64,000 nucleotides of DNA from Rhodosorus marinus. Its lineage: Eukaryota; Rhodophyta; Stylonematophyceae; Stylonematales; Stylonemataceae. Within the stretch, counting starts at the first letter, position 1. Each line of letters starts with the position of its first letter. The position numbers and the translations under genes are program-made. Under the pieces are notes generated by a model, which had not been told where the DNA came from, did not search any database, and saw only the letters and a list, made by a program, of their open reading frames with translations. The stretch is from the NCBI GenBank assembly GCA_029953675.1, contig JAMWBK010000001.1, positions 3,426,501 through 3,490,500 of the forward strand, given 5' to 3'. This document shows positions 22,154 to 35,154 of this stretch, piece after piece.

Positions 22154-23096
22154 TTATGAAGGAGAACTTCCATCTTCGTGGAAGGAGCATGGCGAGGATG
22201 AGAGCAGGACCTCGTTATGCAACGGCCGCCTGCGTTTGCAGTGGTCGGGTTCCAAAGCGTTGCTGTACTGCTTTTGCACGCGCTTCCTCGGTTGCTGCTT
22301 CGGAAGATCGAGTTGAAAGCGTTCCAGAGCAAAACCAACAGTATCTTCAAGAAGCTCGGTGTCCATCTCCACGTCCAAAAGAATGGAGCGAAAGATCTCC
22401 ATCTGGGATTCATCACATGCGATCAGAAGGATGGCTGCGGCGACGGAGGAGGGGACGAAGTCGAGGGTCCAGCAGTTCGTAACAGCCATCTCCCCCAGAG
22501 CGTAAAGCTTCTCCTTGATTTTGTCCTCCGACCCGATGCTCAGGTAGAACAGCGTCAGGTACTCTGTCACTGTTGGATGATTGAGTTTCCATTCCAATAT
22601 CTGAAGGACCTCTACCTCCAGCCGATAGATCTTCTCAAGATCTGGTCCACGTGTTCCGCTATGGGAACACAGATCTTGCAAGCTGACCGTCTTCGTCTCT
22701 GTAAACTTGATTGACACGAAAAGGCACACCAGGGCCAAGTTGTACAGCTTGTTCCTTCCCACATGGGTCTTCGAGACCACTTTGTCAAAATAGATCATGG
22801 CGAGCTCAACGCACTTGATGGACAGTCCCAGACACTTCCTCAACTGTAGATGTTCAAGTTAGAAGGGAGAAGACTTGTCAGAAGACCTGACTCAAGAGAA
22901 TACTCAAACAACTGAAAGTTGAATAAAAGAGAGTACTCACCCCGCTGTACCAGTCCATAACTAGCGGCCGCATAGCGAGGCCCGATTTCTTACCGCACTG
23001 ATCAGCGCAGCCATACACGTCCTCCAATCTCAGCAGATTCCTCAGTCTCTCTATCGAAGCGCCAGATCCTCCTTTTTTCTCCATAATAGTTAACAT
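22154..23096 (-). CDS. Cyclin (cyclin-box protein, possibly D-type-like)
   Basis: Two minus-strand exons, 23096-22941 and 22843-22154, joined in phase 0, give about 281 residues; a start at 23084 is equally possible. Cyclins activate cyclin-dependent kinases. The cyclin N-domain spans the splice: RPLVMDWYSG then LRKCLGLSIKCVELAMIYFDK, VCLFVSIKFTETKTVSLQDL with the conserved Lys, and YRLEVEVLQILEWKLNHPT with the conserved Glu. A second, less conserved cyclin fold follows, including WTLDFVPSSVAAAILLIAC. The C-terminal ~60 residues are basic and then Ser/Pro-rich. The FTET..SLQDL wording is like D-type and mitotic cyclins, but no LxCxE motif is seen in the N-terminus and no destruction box is evident, so the class is left open. 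The plus strand above the gene (23097-23560) is C-rich, the mirror of plus-gene upstream tracts. Confidence 0.85.
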
Positions 23097-26000
23097 CCAC
23101 CCCTACCCCTCCCAAACCCCCCACCACCTTCGTAGACCAAACAACAGAAAAAAAGCCAAACCAGTAAAACCAGATACGACCTCCGCCTTCACTTCCTCGA
23201 TCAAATGCTACAAAGCTCTCATCGATCCCCTTTATATTCTCCACCCCTTCAATCGGAGCAGAAAAAAAAGAAGAAGACGGGAAATCCCAAAAGGAAAATT
23301 ACATGAATATGTCCCAACTGCTTCACCCCCCTTCTCCCCCACCTTCCCCCGACGAGGCCCCCGGGGCACCACTTACACATCAAAGCTCTTCCGGGCTCTT
23401 TAAAAAAGAAAAAAAACAAAAACAAAAACAAAACAAACAAAACAAAATATTTCCGCTGCGAATAAAACCCTTTCAAATCGGTACAGAAATGACCGTTTTT
23501 TCTCCCCTCCCTCTCTCTCTCTCCCCCCCCGCCCAATTCTTTTTTCTCGAGAATAAGTTTCCAGCAGAAAAAGGGAAAGGAGAACAGTGGCCAAGTTTCG
23601 CAAGAATTTTGGAAAGGAAGGAAACGAAAAAAAAAGAAAAAAAAGAACATTGGTTTGCAAAGTTGTTTTTTTCTTGGCCCCCGAGGCAGACGAGAACGAA
23701 ATTGTTTTCCTTGGGTTATCTGCGTTCTATCCTATCCCTTACTCGGCAACCACAACGCTTTTGGGGTAAGCACTCTCGAATCCACAAAAGGGGGGGTGGG
23801 TAGTTGACTATTCGGAGTTTTTATTTGGTTTTACCCACCCTTTGATATTCTATACTTATAACCTATTTATTTAATAATACAGGAATAAATTTGCAGTGGG
23901 GTTAGGGATGAACTAGATTTGATTTTTTCCATTGTAGGTTTAGGGCTTGGAAGATTTGTCAAACAATCGCATGTGGGAAGGCGAAACTAGTCACAAGATT
24001 TCTTTTTTTTTTTGTTTACTGGTGTTCGGAGTCGTCAGTTTTCCAAAAATGAATAATTTGTTTAAAAAAATTGAAAACGCGAAAATATTGGCCAATGGTT
24101 TTCTGGGATTACCTTTCATTTCCCCCGTTTGGGACATATTCGTAATTTGCACAATGACACAAGCCGAAAAGAAGAGATAGTTTCTCAGCCAGTGCTTTGA
24201 GCCCCCTAAGTATCAGGGACAAAATTTCTGCCGTCTAAGATAAGATATGAATAAAAAAAGTAAAAAGCACTACACTTTGGGGTGGGCTAGAACCTGATGA
24301 ACGGAAGGGGGGGGGAGGGGGAAGCAGCTGTTGGACGGTTTGCTGGAAAATTCAGTCGCAAATTCTGTTCTCATGAAAATTGAGTTGACTGAGTTTTTGA
24401 TCGAAAAATATATTCGAAAAGCATATTTTACTCGTGAGTGGAACATCTATTATGGAGGAAAGCGTTGGTTACCCTTCCAAAATACTACGAAAACGACCGT
24501 TTTTGATATTTTGGCCATGAACTGGTTTGGCCAGGCGTAGGGTTTTTCTTCGCATCTGCTTTGGAAGTTGTAGTAATATGATTGGATGGTGAACGAGTAA
24601 ACAATCTTATCGAAGAAAAAACGAGGGAGAATCTGGCCCGGCAGGGTTGTCACCAGAAACGTGAAAAAAAATTAGAAATATTGACACTTTCGCTCCGCAT
24701 CGGCAATCTCTCCTTTAGGACACATCGCGGGAAAGCAGGGGATTTTGTCTTGAGATTTTTGCTCTTTTTTTAATGCATGCACAGTAAATAGTTGACCAAT
24801 GAACTTCCTGTACCTCTTCTGTTAGCACTCCTCCAGTAATCGAGCGGCTGTTGAAAATAATTTCGCCCTGATTGGTGTTTCTTCCAACTGATCTTCACTG
24901 TTAGCCCAATCAGTGCTCTTCATTCTTGCTCAAGAAGGCGGGGAAATCGGCATATTTTTTTATGAAGGACTGTTTCAACTAGCACCTTTTCGCTTGTTCA
25001 AAAGTCATTTGTGGAGCAGCCCGATCCTCACGCCGAATCACTAGGCTCGAATTTTTCCCTCGATCAGTGTGCTAGTGGGAGTTTGGAACGCTTCCCTCCC
25101 ATTGATGCGCTCGATTTCCACAGCTAGCCGCCTTAAAAAAAAGGAGGGTAATCTACGCATCCATTCTTGCTTCGTCAATGTGAAACTAATCACTACTTAT
25201 TCCCGTATTTGGAGCTTTTGTCCCGAATGAAAATTTTTTTTGTTGGGGGGGGAGGGACGATCGCGATCACATGACAATCTAGTTGCGCGCGTCCCAATGG
25301 AACATCGAAGGAACCAACAGTCGCGCAGTACCAACATCGCCCTCTGTATGGAGTCATTCTTGAGGTGCACATTCCACATGTGGTCCGGATCGGGTCTTCT
25401 TCGTGGAGAAGATGCGCTCATCCTTTCGGGAACGTCTGGAGTTTTTCTTTTGCATGCAGGCGTCTTGATGATTCAACAGGCTTTGCTGAAGCCATTTTTC
25501 ACTCTCGCCGTTCCTGGAATCCAAGCTCCAACGCGATGAGAGCGGGCAAGCTGTGTAGACAGACGCCCCTACCCGTTTCCTACGAATCGAGAGAAGTGGG
25601 TTTCAAGTCGACTACGAGCAGGTGAGAAAACGACTGAAAATAACAAACGAATCTGAACCTGATTGTATTGACACTTCGTCGGAGAAGCGAATCAGTATAC
25701 ATCCACACCATACCTGCATGACCGCTACAAGGCCAACAAGGACTTGACAACGGCGTTGAACCAAAGAAAAAAAAAAGAGGATTGGTAAGGAACAACAGCT
25801 CGAGCCCCAAGAAAACAACTTCCCTCACTTTTTCAAATAAGGGTGGAGGTTCTAATCAATGATTCGTAAGCTGATCAAAGAACTTGCCGGGACTTGCTCC
25901 AACTCACGCATTGGAGACGGAACAGAATGGCTCCCTAGTCGGAGGCAGAGGGGATTCCTTCTTCACCAATCGATCCCCTCTTAAAACCCTGCCTGATCTT

Positions 26001-29000
26001 TCGATGTCCTCAGAAGGGGGAGGGGCGAACTGGCTTAGGATCGTTGTTCTTGGTTTCAACGAAAAATCTTTGCGACTTATATCTCCGATGGTGAGGCTAG
26101 CTGATTGCACCAACCAGGACAACTCCGCACTCCTTGCCTCTTACTAAATCTCCACCCCGCACCATTTAAAACTTAAAATTTTATACAGTCTCCTCTCCCG
26201 CCCCCTCCCGACTAGTCTTCCCCCACATCCCCTTCGTTGATTGGAGGCGAGAACATGTCAGGGCATCTATCAAAATTTACCATTTGGGACGATTTCAGAG
26301 ACTGCCCCCCTTTTTTTCTCCTTTTATTAATGGGTTTTATGTCCTGATCCCTTGAGCACTGTTTAGGGTAGAGTCATAGGACGGCAACCCCATATACAAT
26401 CTAAAACCGCTTTCCTGACGGTGCTAGGCGGCTTGGGACAAAAACCCATAAATATTTAATATTTTCTGAGCAACAATTTGAGAGAGAGAGACAGGGAGGG
26501 ACGGTGAGAGTTTTTTATATTTTACTGATGGTTTTCAGAAGGGAGTGACAAACTTTTGGGGTTCCTGTGTTTAGAAATACAAAATCATATCAAAATAATA
26601 TAATATTTAAGTTATTTTTGTTGAAATTATGGAAGACTTAGTTTGGGGGGGTTGGTGAGGAATAGAAAAATCCGGGAATTTTCCTCTTTTCATTTTTTGA
26701 ACAGGTTTAGACCCACACCCTCATCATCTTAACCCCCCCTAAAAACATAGATGAAAACGGTTGAAATAAAGGACGGCTTTCATCCAAAATGAAGTCGATG
26801 AGTTTTCTAAAACGGCTATATCTAATATTTCCTATTTCGCGACGATTCGAAATCGTTCACCATATCTTGGAAAAAAATCATAGCGGAGGAGCCAATAGGC
26901 AATTATGGAGGTGCTTCATGTGATAAAAAACAAGCATAAATCAAAAACTCTTCGTGTTTTTTTTTGGGACACCGGTTCCTTGGTTTTCAATTTGAAAACA
27001 AGGTCGACCTTGAACTTCGTTTGTTCGATATATATTTCAAGGATTACCGCCCGTGAGGGCGTTGCTTATGGTTTGCTATGATGTTTCGGTGAGGCAGAGG
27101 GTGGAGGATGTGGTATTGTCCCCCTCCATCCAGTTGTTAAAATTTTGTAAGCGTTCTACTGATTTGAAATGGTCTGCTGCCTAAGTTGTGTGCTTGTGTT
27201 GAGGGGGGTAGGTAGGGAGGGGGGGTAGGTAGATACCTACCCCCCTCAACGCCTACCCCCCTCAACACAGATGCTGAGTGGGGCTGGTAGCTTTGGACCT
27301 TGTTCAGTGAGCTCGGCTGTAGTCAACGTTGAGCTGTTTCGGACTGTACTGACTTGTGTTGCAGGCCACTTCTCATCCGACAAAGTGAGACCTGGAATAT
27401 GAAAGAGAAGAGAGGAGAATGTTTTAGCAAGGCAGAGATTCTTACAACAGCATTGAGGTTGTCACATGCTCCACAATTTGCTGTTCCATTGCAGCCAACA
27501 CGGCTTCCCTTCGTCATCAGGTTTCCATCTGCATGAACATAGGAAAGTCTCAAACAGTGATGCTTCTCAGGTCTCCTAGCCAGGGGCCGCGTTAGACCAA
27601 TACAAAAAAGCAAGGTGTTCCTGTTTTTACGCAAGCCGTCTGACGCCAGTAGCACTGAATCTGTGTTCCAAACCAGCTCGGCTTGTGCAGGAAGTCAATT
27701 CGCCTACCAATGACTTTCACATCCTGCCGCAGGTTTTAGTCCCCAACTAGTACGTTTTTGCAAACACGCCCTGCTTGGCCAGGAAATCAGTCCGTCTACC
27801 AGTGACTTCCACGACCTACCACAATATTCAGTACCTAAATCAGCACCACGTTACAATGTCCCATCGGAAGTGGGACAGGGACCATGACTCGGCCTGACTA
27901 AGAAAAAGGAGGATTGGAGACCACCTTTAGGCCTCCTAAATATCTACGCCGCGGCTATCCTTTCGAGTGCATAATCTGAGAGAGTCAATCATTACGAAGA
28001 ATTGAAAATATGTAATATCTAAACTCAGTATTATACTTCAAAAATAGTAAGGAATGGATGCATATTCAGCGTTTTATTGGCGAAAAGAAAGCACTATTTA
28101 GTTAAAAAAGAAAGATTTATTTGTTTATACATTGTTTAATGGCTAATAAGTTCGAGGGAAGAGTAAATGAAAATAGATTATTTTTAAGGAAAACCTGTCC
28201 CACATAGTGTTGCGCACTTGAGTACTTCCTTCTCAGTGCACGTTTGTCGGTCATTGATAGTAATGATGGTTCGAAACGTAGGAGATCAACTCATCCCACG
28301 CAGAAGTATCTGCCCTGTTAGTCACCCCCAAAATATTGAAATTGGTGAATAATTTAACAGCTCGGAGTTGAGTAAAGCGTTTTGCGGAGGTTGAGCTCGA
28401 ACCAACGTTCGAGCTCAGAATTCAACTTATACGATTGCAAGTGTGCTTGGGGACGAGGTTAGCCTTATGCGATCAGGTCATGTTTCCTGCTCTGTGTCGG
28501 GGGTCAGCCCCTTGGCACTCAGGCTCCTGGACAAAAGCGCTGATCTCGAGCGGGTTTTGTGTCTAGAATGTGTGGGTAGGAGTGTTTCGCTGTGAGGTAT
28601 CAGTGCTTTGTCTGGTTTCGAGATCAATGCGTAATAGATTCCTCTCTTTCCGCCTGTGTTTGACGAATCGTCTTCTTCATCGATAAATTCACAAGTCTGA
28701 CTAATTCTTCACCACTTACATCCCCGGGCCCTTCAACTGGGGACAGAGAGACAGGGTGTGAGCTCGCCAACGTGTAGTTCATCACTGAAAGTAGACTCGT
28801 TCTTAGTTTGCGCTCAATTCTTTCAACAACCACTTGCAATAGGTCTTCATAGAAGTCAGTTTAACCTCCGAAACATTTACCGTTCTTCAAAAGCAGTTGG
28901 AACGTTCACTCCTCGGACCCTCCCATTTTTGGCCAAACATACCCAAAGAAAACATTCCACACCCCTGCTGATGCTCTTATTGAGAAATCTGGAACATCTA

Positions 29001-30711
29001 CGCAAGAATGTGCTGGTTGTGTATGACGCGTGGTAAAGCCTTGACTTTCGTACGAGAATGTGTACCTGCTGAACTTCATCTTCAACTACCGGGGCTTGAA
29101 GTCATCCCATACGTAGGTACAAGTGCTCATGATCCTTTCGATGACTTTATGAATGGCAGGAGGTTTTCTCGAGGCGCCAACACCAGCTGAGGAGCGCAAT
29201 GTTTCTTTAAGTAGTCTTGTTGGGATAGGACTACTGCATATGAGCGGGTTAGTGTGCAAAGAATTGGACCAAAGGATGGGGATAAAACGTACGGAAGAGT
29301 AGGGCCCTATCCCAAACCTTCAACGTGCGATTCGTGCGGCCCAATCGGTTGCATACAAACATACTAGTCCAGGTCCATCACCAGATGACAGCCTTGAGCT
29401 GGTTATAGTTCCTGCACAAGCTCACACACACGTCGCACTAGAGCAAAAACAGCACGGCGATGTGAAACGATGCTGCGGAAAGGTGGAAGAAGGAAACGGG
29501 TAATCTGACGTAGATGCGTTGGTACCTGCAACGCTCTTTTGATAATCACGAAAGATATTTCAGGGAAATGTTCCCACAGCGTTCGTATTCGGCTGCTCTG
29601 CCAAGGAATACGGACCCATCAGCTTTCTGCATTGTATCCATACGCTAGTCTAGGTCCAGGAGGATCATGTTAAACAAACTGGGGCTGAGGAGGGTAGCTG
29701 CTTGGGAGTTTACTTCGCAAGGTTGGCTGGTTGATGGATTTCTTTGAAAAACAACGCAGTTCTAGTTCATTATCGCTTCTCGCGAAGATAGAACCGGCTT
29801 CGTTGGGTTCGATTTGAGGCCGTGACCAGAGGCCCATGCAGGTACCACCCTTCGACTTGCTATGGTGCTCAGGGCGACGGAGAGAGCTCTTTCGCTGTGT
29901 CTCATAGCCTAGACTGTAAATTTCAGACTCTCTCTGACAAATAACAAGGAAATTGACCTAGAGCGGGATGAAACCACGCTACAAGGTCATGAATTGGAGA
30001 ATCTGGGAAGATACAGCAAGCTACAAAGTCAACCTTGCAGCCGAATTGATGGCCCTGAGTGATGACGCTAGCGTAGAGTACCCAGTTCTGTCCCCAAATC
30101 CGAGTCGGAGACAACAGAACAAGGTGGCCTTCTGGTCAAAGCTGTTGAGTACCTTACTCAAAGTCCTCAGCGTACCAGCTCTATCTTGGCCATGGGGATA
30201 ATGCCGAGTAACCAACAAATGGCTCCCTATCCCAAAAGCCCCAGTCGCCAACAGTGCGCTGCTCCACCCACCCTCCGGACTACCGTAGCAGCGCCGCCAT
30301 GCAGAGACTATGGCCAAATCGTCCTCTGGGAATGCATACCACTATCTTAGCCTCCGCTTAGCCCTCCGAGTTCGGCCTTCCTCAAGCTAGTTTCGCTTGC
30401 CAATGGCTCGTTATCGATTCCTTGGCCCTTACTGTGGAAGCTAGTCCATATTAATAGCTCTGAAGCCTAGCTGCGGCGCTTCAGGCCGAGCTTATGACGT
30501 GACGTGCCATCCAAACGAGATTCCCACTCTACATCCAATTCCATTAATGCCCGTCGTCGTCAATTCCCAAATCATGAAAAATGGAATAAAAATGATCGGT
30601 TTACGGGGTCTGATTACTAAGGGGGAAGAAGACGGCAGGCAATGTTGTAGTTTCTGGAGTTGGGAATCGAATGGATCTTTACCGGTTTTTCTTATTTGAG
30701 GAAAGGAAAAG
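23097..30711. other. 7.6-kb gene-poor region
   Basis: No gene could be supported. The first part (23097-23560) is the C-rich upstream region of the cyclin gene and includes A-rich and CT-repeat tracts. Around 24.0-24.8 kb and 26.2-27.0 kb the sequence is AT-rich with long homopolymers. A nested palindrome lies at 27195-27269. A minus-strand frame at 28624-28839 (71 codons, with Glu/Arg/Lys-rich pattern) could be an exon of an unrecognised gene, but I found no partner exon. From 29.2 to 30.5 kb only short overlapping frames occur. The final 200 bp belong to the leucyl-tRNA synthetase upstream region. Confidence 0.5.
27195..27269. repeat. Nested G/C-rich palindrome
   Basis: The outer arms, 27195-27212 (TGTGTTGAGGGGGGTAGG) and 27252-27269, are perfectly complementary over 18 bp. 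Inside, GGGGGTAGGTA and TACCTACCCCC flank a two-base centre near 27232, forming a second hairpin. The 6-G and 7-G runs also give one strand quadruplex potential. Confidence 0.85.
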
Positions 30712-33700
30712 ATGTCAACCTCATTTGCGAGAAGAGATCAGCTGCTGGATATCCAGCGGCGAGCACAATCGTTGTGGGAATCGTTGAAGGTATTTGAGCT
30801 GGATGCTCCGGTTGGGGATGCTGCGGCTGTGCCCAAGTTCATCTGCAGCTTTCCGTATCCTTATATGAACGGATTTCTGCACGTGGGACATGCGTTTACC
30901 TTTTCCAAAACCGAGTTTGCTACGGGGTATGAACGTCTGAAGGGAAAGAATGCCCTATTTCCGTTCGGATTCCACTGCACCGGAATGCCCATTCAGGCAT
31001 GTGCGAACAAGCTCAAGGCTGAGCTTGAGCAATATGGAAATCCACCCAACTTTCCCGTAGAGGAAGAATCTAGTGAACGTAAGCTAAAGGCGGAGGAAAC
31101 TTTTCAATCGCGCTCTGTTTCTTTCCCACGTGCTCACGCCTCCCTCGGGTTCAAATCGATCAGATACCGCGATGAAGTCCAAGGTTGCCGCGAAGACTGG
31201 GAAAGCGAAGAGACAGTGGGATATTCTGGTGCAGAGCGGGATCAGCGAGTCGGAGATTCACAAGTTTGCCAGCGCCCTGGAATGGCTTCGTTTCTTCCCG
31301 ACAGAGGGGCTCAAGGACGTCACAGCCTTTGGCGCAAAAGTGGACTGGAGAAGAAGCTTCATCACCACGAGCGTCAACCCTTTCTATGATTCTTTCATCA
31401 GATGGCAGTTCAACCTTCTTAAGAGCATCGAAAAAGTGAAGTTTGGTCATAGGTAAGTCATTCCACGTGTGTCCTCGTCAAGGAGACCGCAACCATAAAG
31501 GCGACGACTAGAAGGGGATGAAAGTGTTGGAAAGGAGAGCAGCTTTTTTCTCCGACTAGAAGACCGCCACGTTCATGCATGGAAAAAAGTCAGCTCGCTG
31601 AAAATAACGCTTCTGGTTTCTTTAGATATACGGTCTGGTCCCCACTAGATGGACAGGCGTGTGCTGATCATGACCGAGCCAGTGGCGAAGGAGTAGGACC
31701 GCAGGAGTATACTCTGATCAAGATGAAAGTTAAAGAGCCGTTCCCTGAGGTTTTGAGCCCACTCGCCGGTAAAGAGGTACTGTCTACTGTTTCGTGGTTC
31801 GGTTTGGTCCTCTCCAAGATGTGTTTGGATCACTACGGCTTAACGCCCGTACCTTTTTTTTGGCCGTGACTAGGTATTCTTGGCGGCGGCGACTCTTCGA
31901 CCAGAGACCATGTACGGACAGACCAACTGCTGGATCCTTCCCGACGGAGACTACGGCGCGTACGAGTTAAAAAATGGCGATGTCTTCGTAATGACCGATC
32001 GAGCGGCGAGAAACATGGCCTTCCAAGAGTTCTTCCCGGAATTTGGCAAGTACTCGGCGCTCCTGACCGTCAAAGGAAAGGATCTCATCGGGCTTCCGCT
32101 CAAAGCCCCCAACGCTATCCACGACCCCATCTATGTTCTGCCCTTGACAACTGTGTCGACAACGAAAGGAACAGGGGTCGTCACTTCAGTGCCTAGCGAC
32201 GCTCCAGATGACTACAGAGGCCTTCAAGATCTGAAGGAAAAGGAGAAACTCAGGTTCGTGCGTCCCTACCAAGAAAAACGTATCAACCGCAGCCCGGCCG
32301 ACCGCATGGGGCTATCTTGCCGCCCTTGGGTGAAAAATTGTTTTTGTTGACTATGACCAGCGGAATTCAGAAACCGTAGCCGGGGGGCTACGGTTTCGAG
32401 CACCATACTCTGAACTCTGTCACTGCTTTATTTGTGAAGTGCTTGGTGCGTGGCATAGGCCAAAGCTCTTCACGACTAACACCCAGTCAGCTCCCCACCC
32501 TCACGAAACGAGAAAAGTTTTGCTAATTTTCAAAAATAATTAGATACACTGTCCAAGTTGTCCTTAGAAATATATACAAGACAATTATTAGTTTTATGAA
32601 TAGAAGGTGAATTTGAACCATGCGTTCGTAAGATGTTTAATTATTTACTCAAAATTGGTTTTTGGTTTGTGAATAGGAATGATTTTGATTTGAAAGAGGA
32701 ATGGGTAGTACCTTTCGATCCCGTGCCGATAATAGAGATTGCGGATCTTGGGAATTTGGCTGCGGTGAAGGCGTGTGAGATCTACAAAGTGAAGAGCCAG
32801 AAGGACAAGGAAGGACTGGCGAAGGCGAAGGAGGAGGTATATAAGAAGGGATTTTACGGGGGTACGATGATTATCGGGGAGTTCAGTGGCCAGTCTGTGG
32901 AGTACGCGAAGAACAGGATCAAGACGCAGATGGTGGAGAGCGGTGATGCGGTTGTTTACAACGAGACGGAGAAGGTGGTAATCTCGAGGACTGGCGATGA
33001 GTGTGTGGTCGCCTTGACGGATCAGTGGTACCTGGACTACGGCGAGGCGGAGTGGAGAGCATTGGCGGAGGAGTGCCTCGAGTCCATGGAGACGTACGCG
33101 CCAGAAACTCGGCATGGATTTGAGGGAACGCTCAAGTGGCTCCATGAATGGGCGTGCACAAGGACGTTTGGACTTGGGACCAAGCTACCTTGGGATCCGC
33201 AGTGGGTGATCGAGTCCCTTTCAGATTCAACGATTTACATGGCCTACTATACTGTCGCCCACTTGCTGCAGGGAGCTGACAACCTGGAAGGATCCAGGCC
33301 AGGCCCGCTGAACATCCAGCCCGCAGAGCTCACCGACCCGGTTTGGTCGTATATCCTGCTAGGAAAGGAGCTCACCGAGCAACAACTATCGGCGTCAGGT
33401 ATTGCCAAGGACTCCATGGAGAAGCTCAGGAACGAGTTTACGTACTGGTAAGTTCAACGCAAGCATCTAGTTTTCCCAACCAAAGAGGAGGAGGCTCACC
33501 TGTCCCTGTAATTGTGAATTAGGTACCCCCTTGACTTGAGAGTATCCGGAAAAGATCTGGTCCCAAACCATCTGACGTTCTGGATCTACAATCACGTGGC
33601 CATATTCCCACGTGAGATGTGGCCAAAGGCCGTGCGAGCCAACGGACACATTCTGATAAACGCGGAGAAGATGTCCAAGCAGACGGGTAATTTCATCACG

Positions 33701-34741
33701 CTTAGGGATGCCATCGAGCAGTACTCAGCAGATGCGGTGAGGCTCACGCTTGCGGACGCTGGAGATACCGTGGAGGATGCCAACTTTTCTACGAAGACGG
33801 TATCAGATACGGCGATCTTGAAGCTCACGACTCTGCTAGCGCTTGCGAACGAGGGCCTCGCCGTCCTTGAATCCATGCGCACCGGACCGCTGGAGCTGTT
33901 CGCAGATCGTGCGTTTGCCTCACAGCTGAATGACGCCGTGGAACGGGCCGACGCGGCATATGGGCAGATGATGTACCGCGATGCTCTGAAGGTATGTTTC
34001 TTTGAGCTTCAGTACGCACTCGGGAGCTACAGAGTGGCAGTAGGGGCAGATAAGACCCAAGCTTCTCTCTCGAAGATGCACAAGGATCTCTTCACGAGAT
34101 TCTTGGAGGCGCAAGCGATCATGCTTTCACCTATTTGTCCGCATACTTGCGAGCATATTTACGGCATGATGCATCCCGGCGAAACCATTATGAACGCCAA
34201 CTGGCCTGCTTCTGAGCCGGTTGATGAAGGGCTGCTAGAAGGCGCGAAGTACCTCGACGACGTCATGCATCGATTGCGTGTTAGCAAACAGAATCAGAAG
34301 GGTTCAAAGAGGGAGACAGACAAACCCAACGCGGTGCGTATGTATATTTGTGAGGACCTGCCGGAATGGCAGAAGATTTCCATGTCTGTCCTCAGGGAGA
34401 ACTTCGACGCCGAATCCAGGACTTTTCCGAACGATTTGGCCAAGAGAGTAACGGCGGCTATGCCAGCGGAGCTCAAGAAGAAGATGAAAAAGATCATGCC
34501 GTTTGTCGGGATGGTACGCGACGCCGCCAAGGAGCAAGGGGAACCCGCACTCGACAGGACCCTTCGGTACGACGAGAAGGAAGTTCTAACCGAGAATATG
34601 GAGTTGATCAGAGAACAGCTGGGACTTGTACAACTCAATATACGTTCTTCAACGGATACGGGAGCAGAGGACGCCACGCTCGCTGGCGATGCTCTCCCTG
34701 GGCGACCAACGTTCGCCTTTCACGTGACGGAATCCTCGTAG
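30712..34741 (+). CDS. LARS1: Leucyl-tRNA synthetase, cytosolic (archaeal/eukaryotic type)
   Basis: Six exons, 30712-31078, 31164-31452, 31626-31776, 31874-32253, 32677-33447 and 33523-34741, give about 1058 residues. The human enzyme is ~1176 residues. It charges tRNA-Leu in the cytosol. In order: the class I signature as [14 protein letters not shown] (HVGH replaces HIGH, from 30880); [10 protein letters not shown]; a Lys-rich insert at the first splice; [20 protein letters not shown]; the start of the editing domain at [22 protein letters not shown], then [17 protein letters not shown] and [22 protein letters not shown]-like [42 protein letters not shown]; and the second signature [10 protein letters not shown] at 33665-33694 (KMSKQ instead of KMSKS). 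A helical anticodon-binding domain and a Lys-rich C-terminal domain follow. The final C-terminal region is shorter than in animals. All joins preserve family-conserved text. Intron 4 is the longest (423 bp). Confidence 0.95.
32254..32676 (+). other. Long intron 4 of the LeuRS gene, with hairpin
   Basis: This 423-bp intron contains a perfect 12-bp stem with a 4-G loop: arms at 32370-32381 (GAAACCGTAGCC) and 32386-32397. The second half is AT-rich. The exon that follows has a G-rich, C-poor composition unlike the exon before it and similar to gene starts in this window. Confidence 0.75.
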
Positions 34742-35154
34742 ACGAATCAGGCATCTGAAATTTGGGACTAGTCCCCTGGACGTGCAGATATGTAATCGCC
34801 GCCTGAAGAGCCCGCCGGGACGCCCGCGACCGGTGAGCAACTCGAAGATGAAAGAAAGGCAACTGTTTCATTCCCACACTACCTGAAGCACTTGGCTCCG
34901 GGCTGACTTGATGCGTACTCGAAACGAGCGCTCAACAAATTTGAATAAGGTTTCTCCTTTTTTATCCGACTTGTTGCTCATCTACAGCAACCCCTCCTTA
35001 ATGGGTTTAGTCATAAGTGCATGCGACAAACTTAAGCTCTTTTTTGAAATAAGGGATTTTTTTGGATTAAGATGATAAACAGCCATTCCCTTCCAACCAG
35101 AGCTTCAGTCCCGATCTGGAGCATCATCTGTTGGCATCGCCTTCTGTATGTAAA
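34742..35154. terminator. 3' intergenic spacer between convergent genes
   Basis: A 413-bp spacer between the ends of the LeuRS (+) and PAK (-) genes. It should hold both polyadenylation regions. A possible signal for the plus gene is the TGAATAAGG word near 34942. No gene is seen. Confidence 0.35.

Noticed and set aside
23402-23447. A-rich simple tract with AAAAAC words
   Set aside because: Low-complexity sequence in the cyclin upstream region; no feature beyond that.
28624-28839. 71-codon minus-strand frame with a charged helical look
   Set aside because: It might be one exon of an unrecognised gene, but no further exon or family match could be identified.
29765-29800. ATCGCTTCTCG, resembling the start of U2 snRNA
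   Set aside because: The similarity ends after about 11 bases; the branch-site recognition region and Sm site are absent.
31081-31163. Apparent frameshift in LeuRS after the HVGH domain
   Set aside because: It is explained by an 85-bp intron (31079-31163) with GTAAGC donor and CAG acceptor and correct phase.
32281-32350. Continuation of the LeuRS exon 4 frame to a stop at 32350
   Set aside because: This is read-through into intron 4; the conserved protein resumes in phase at 32677.
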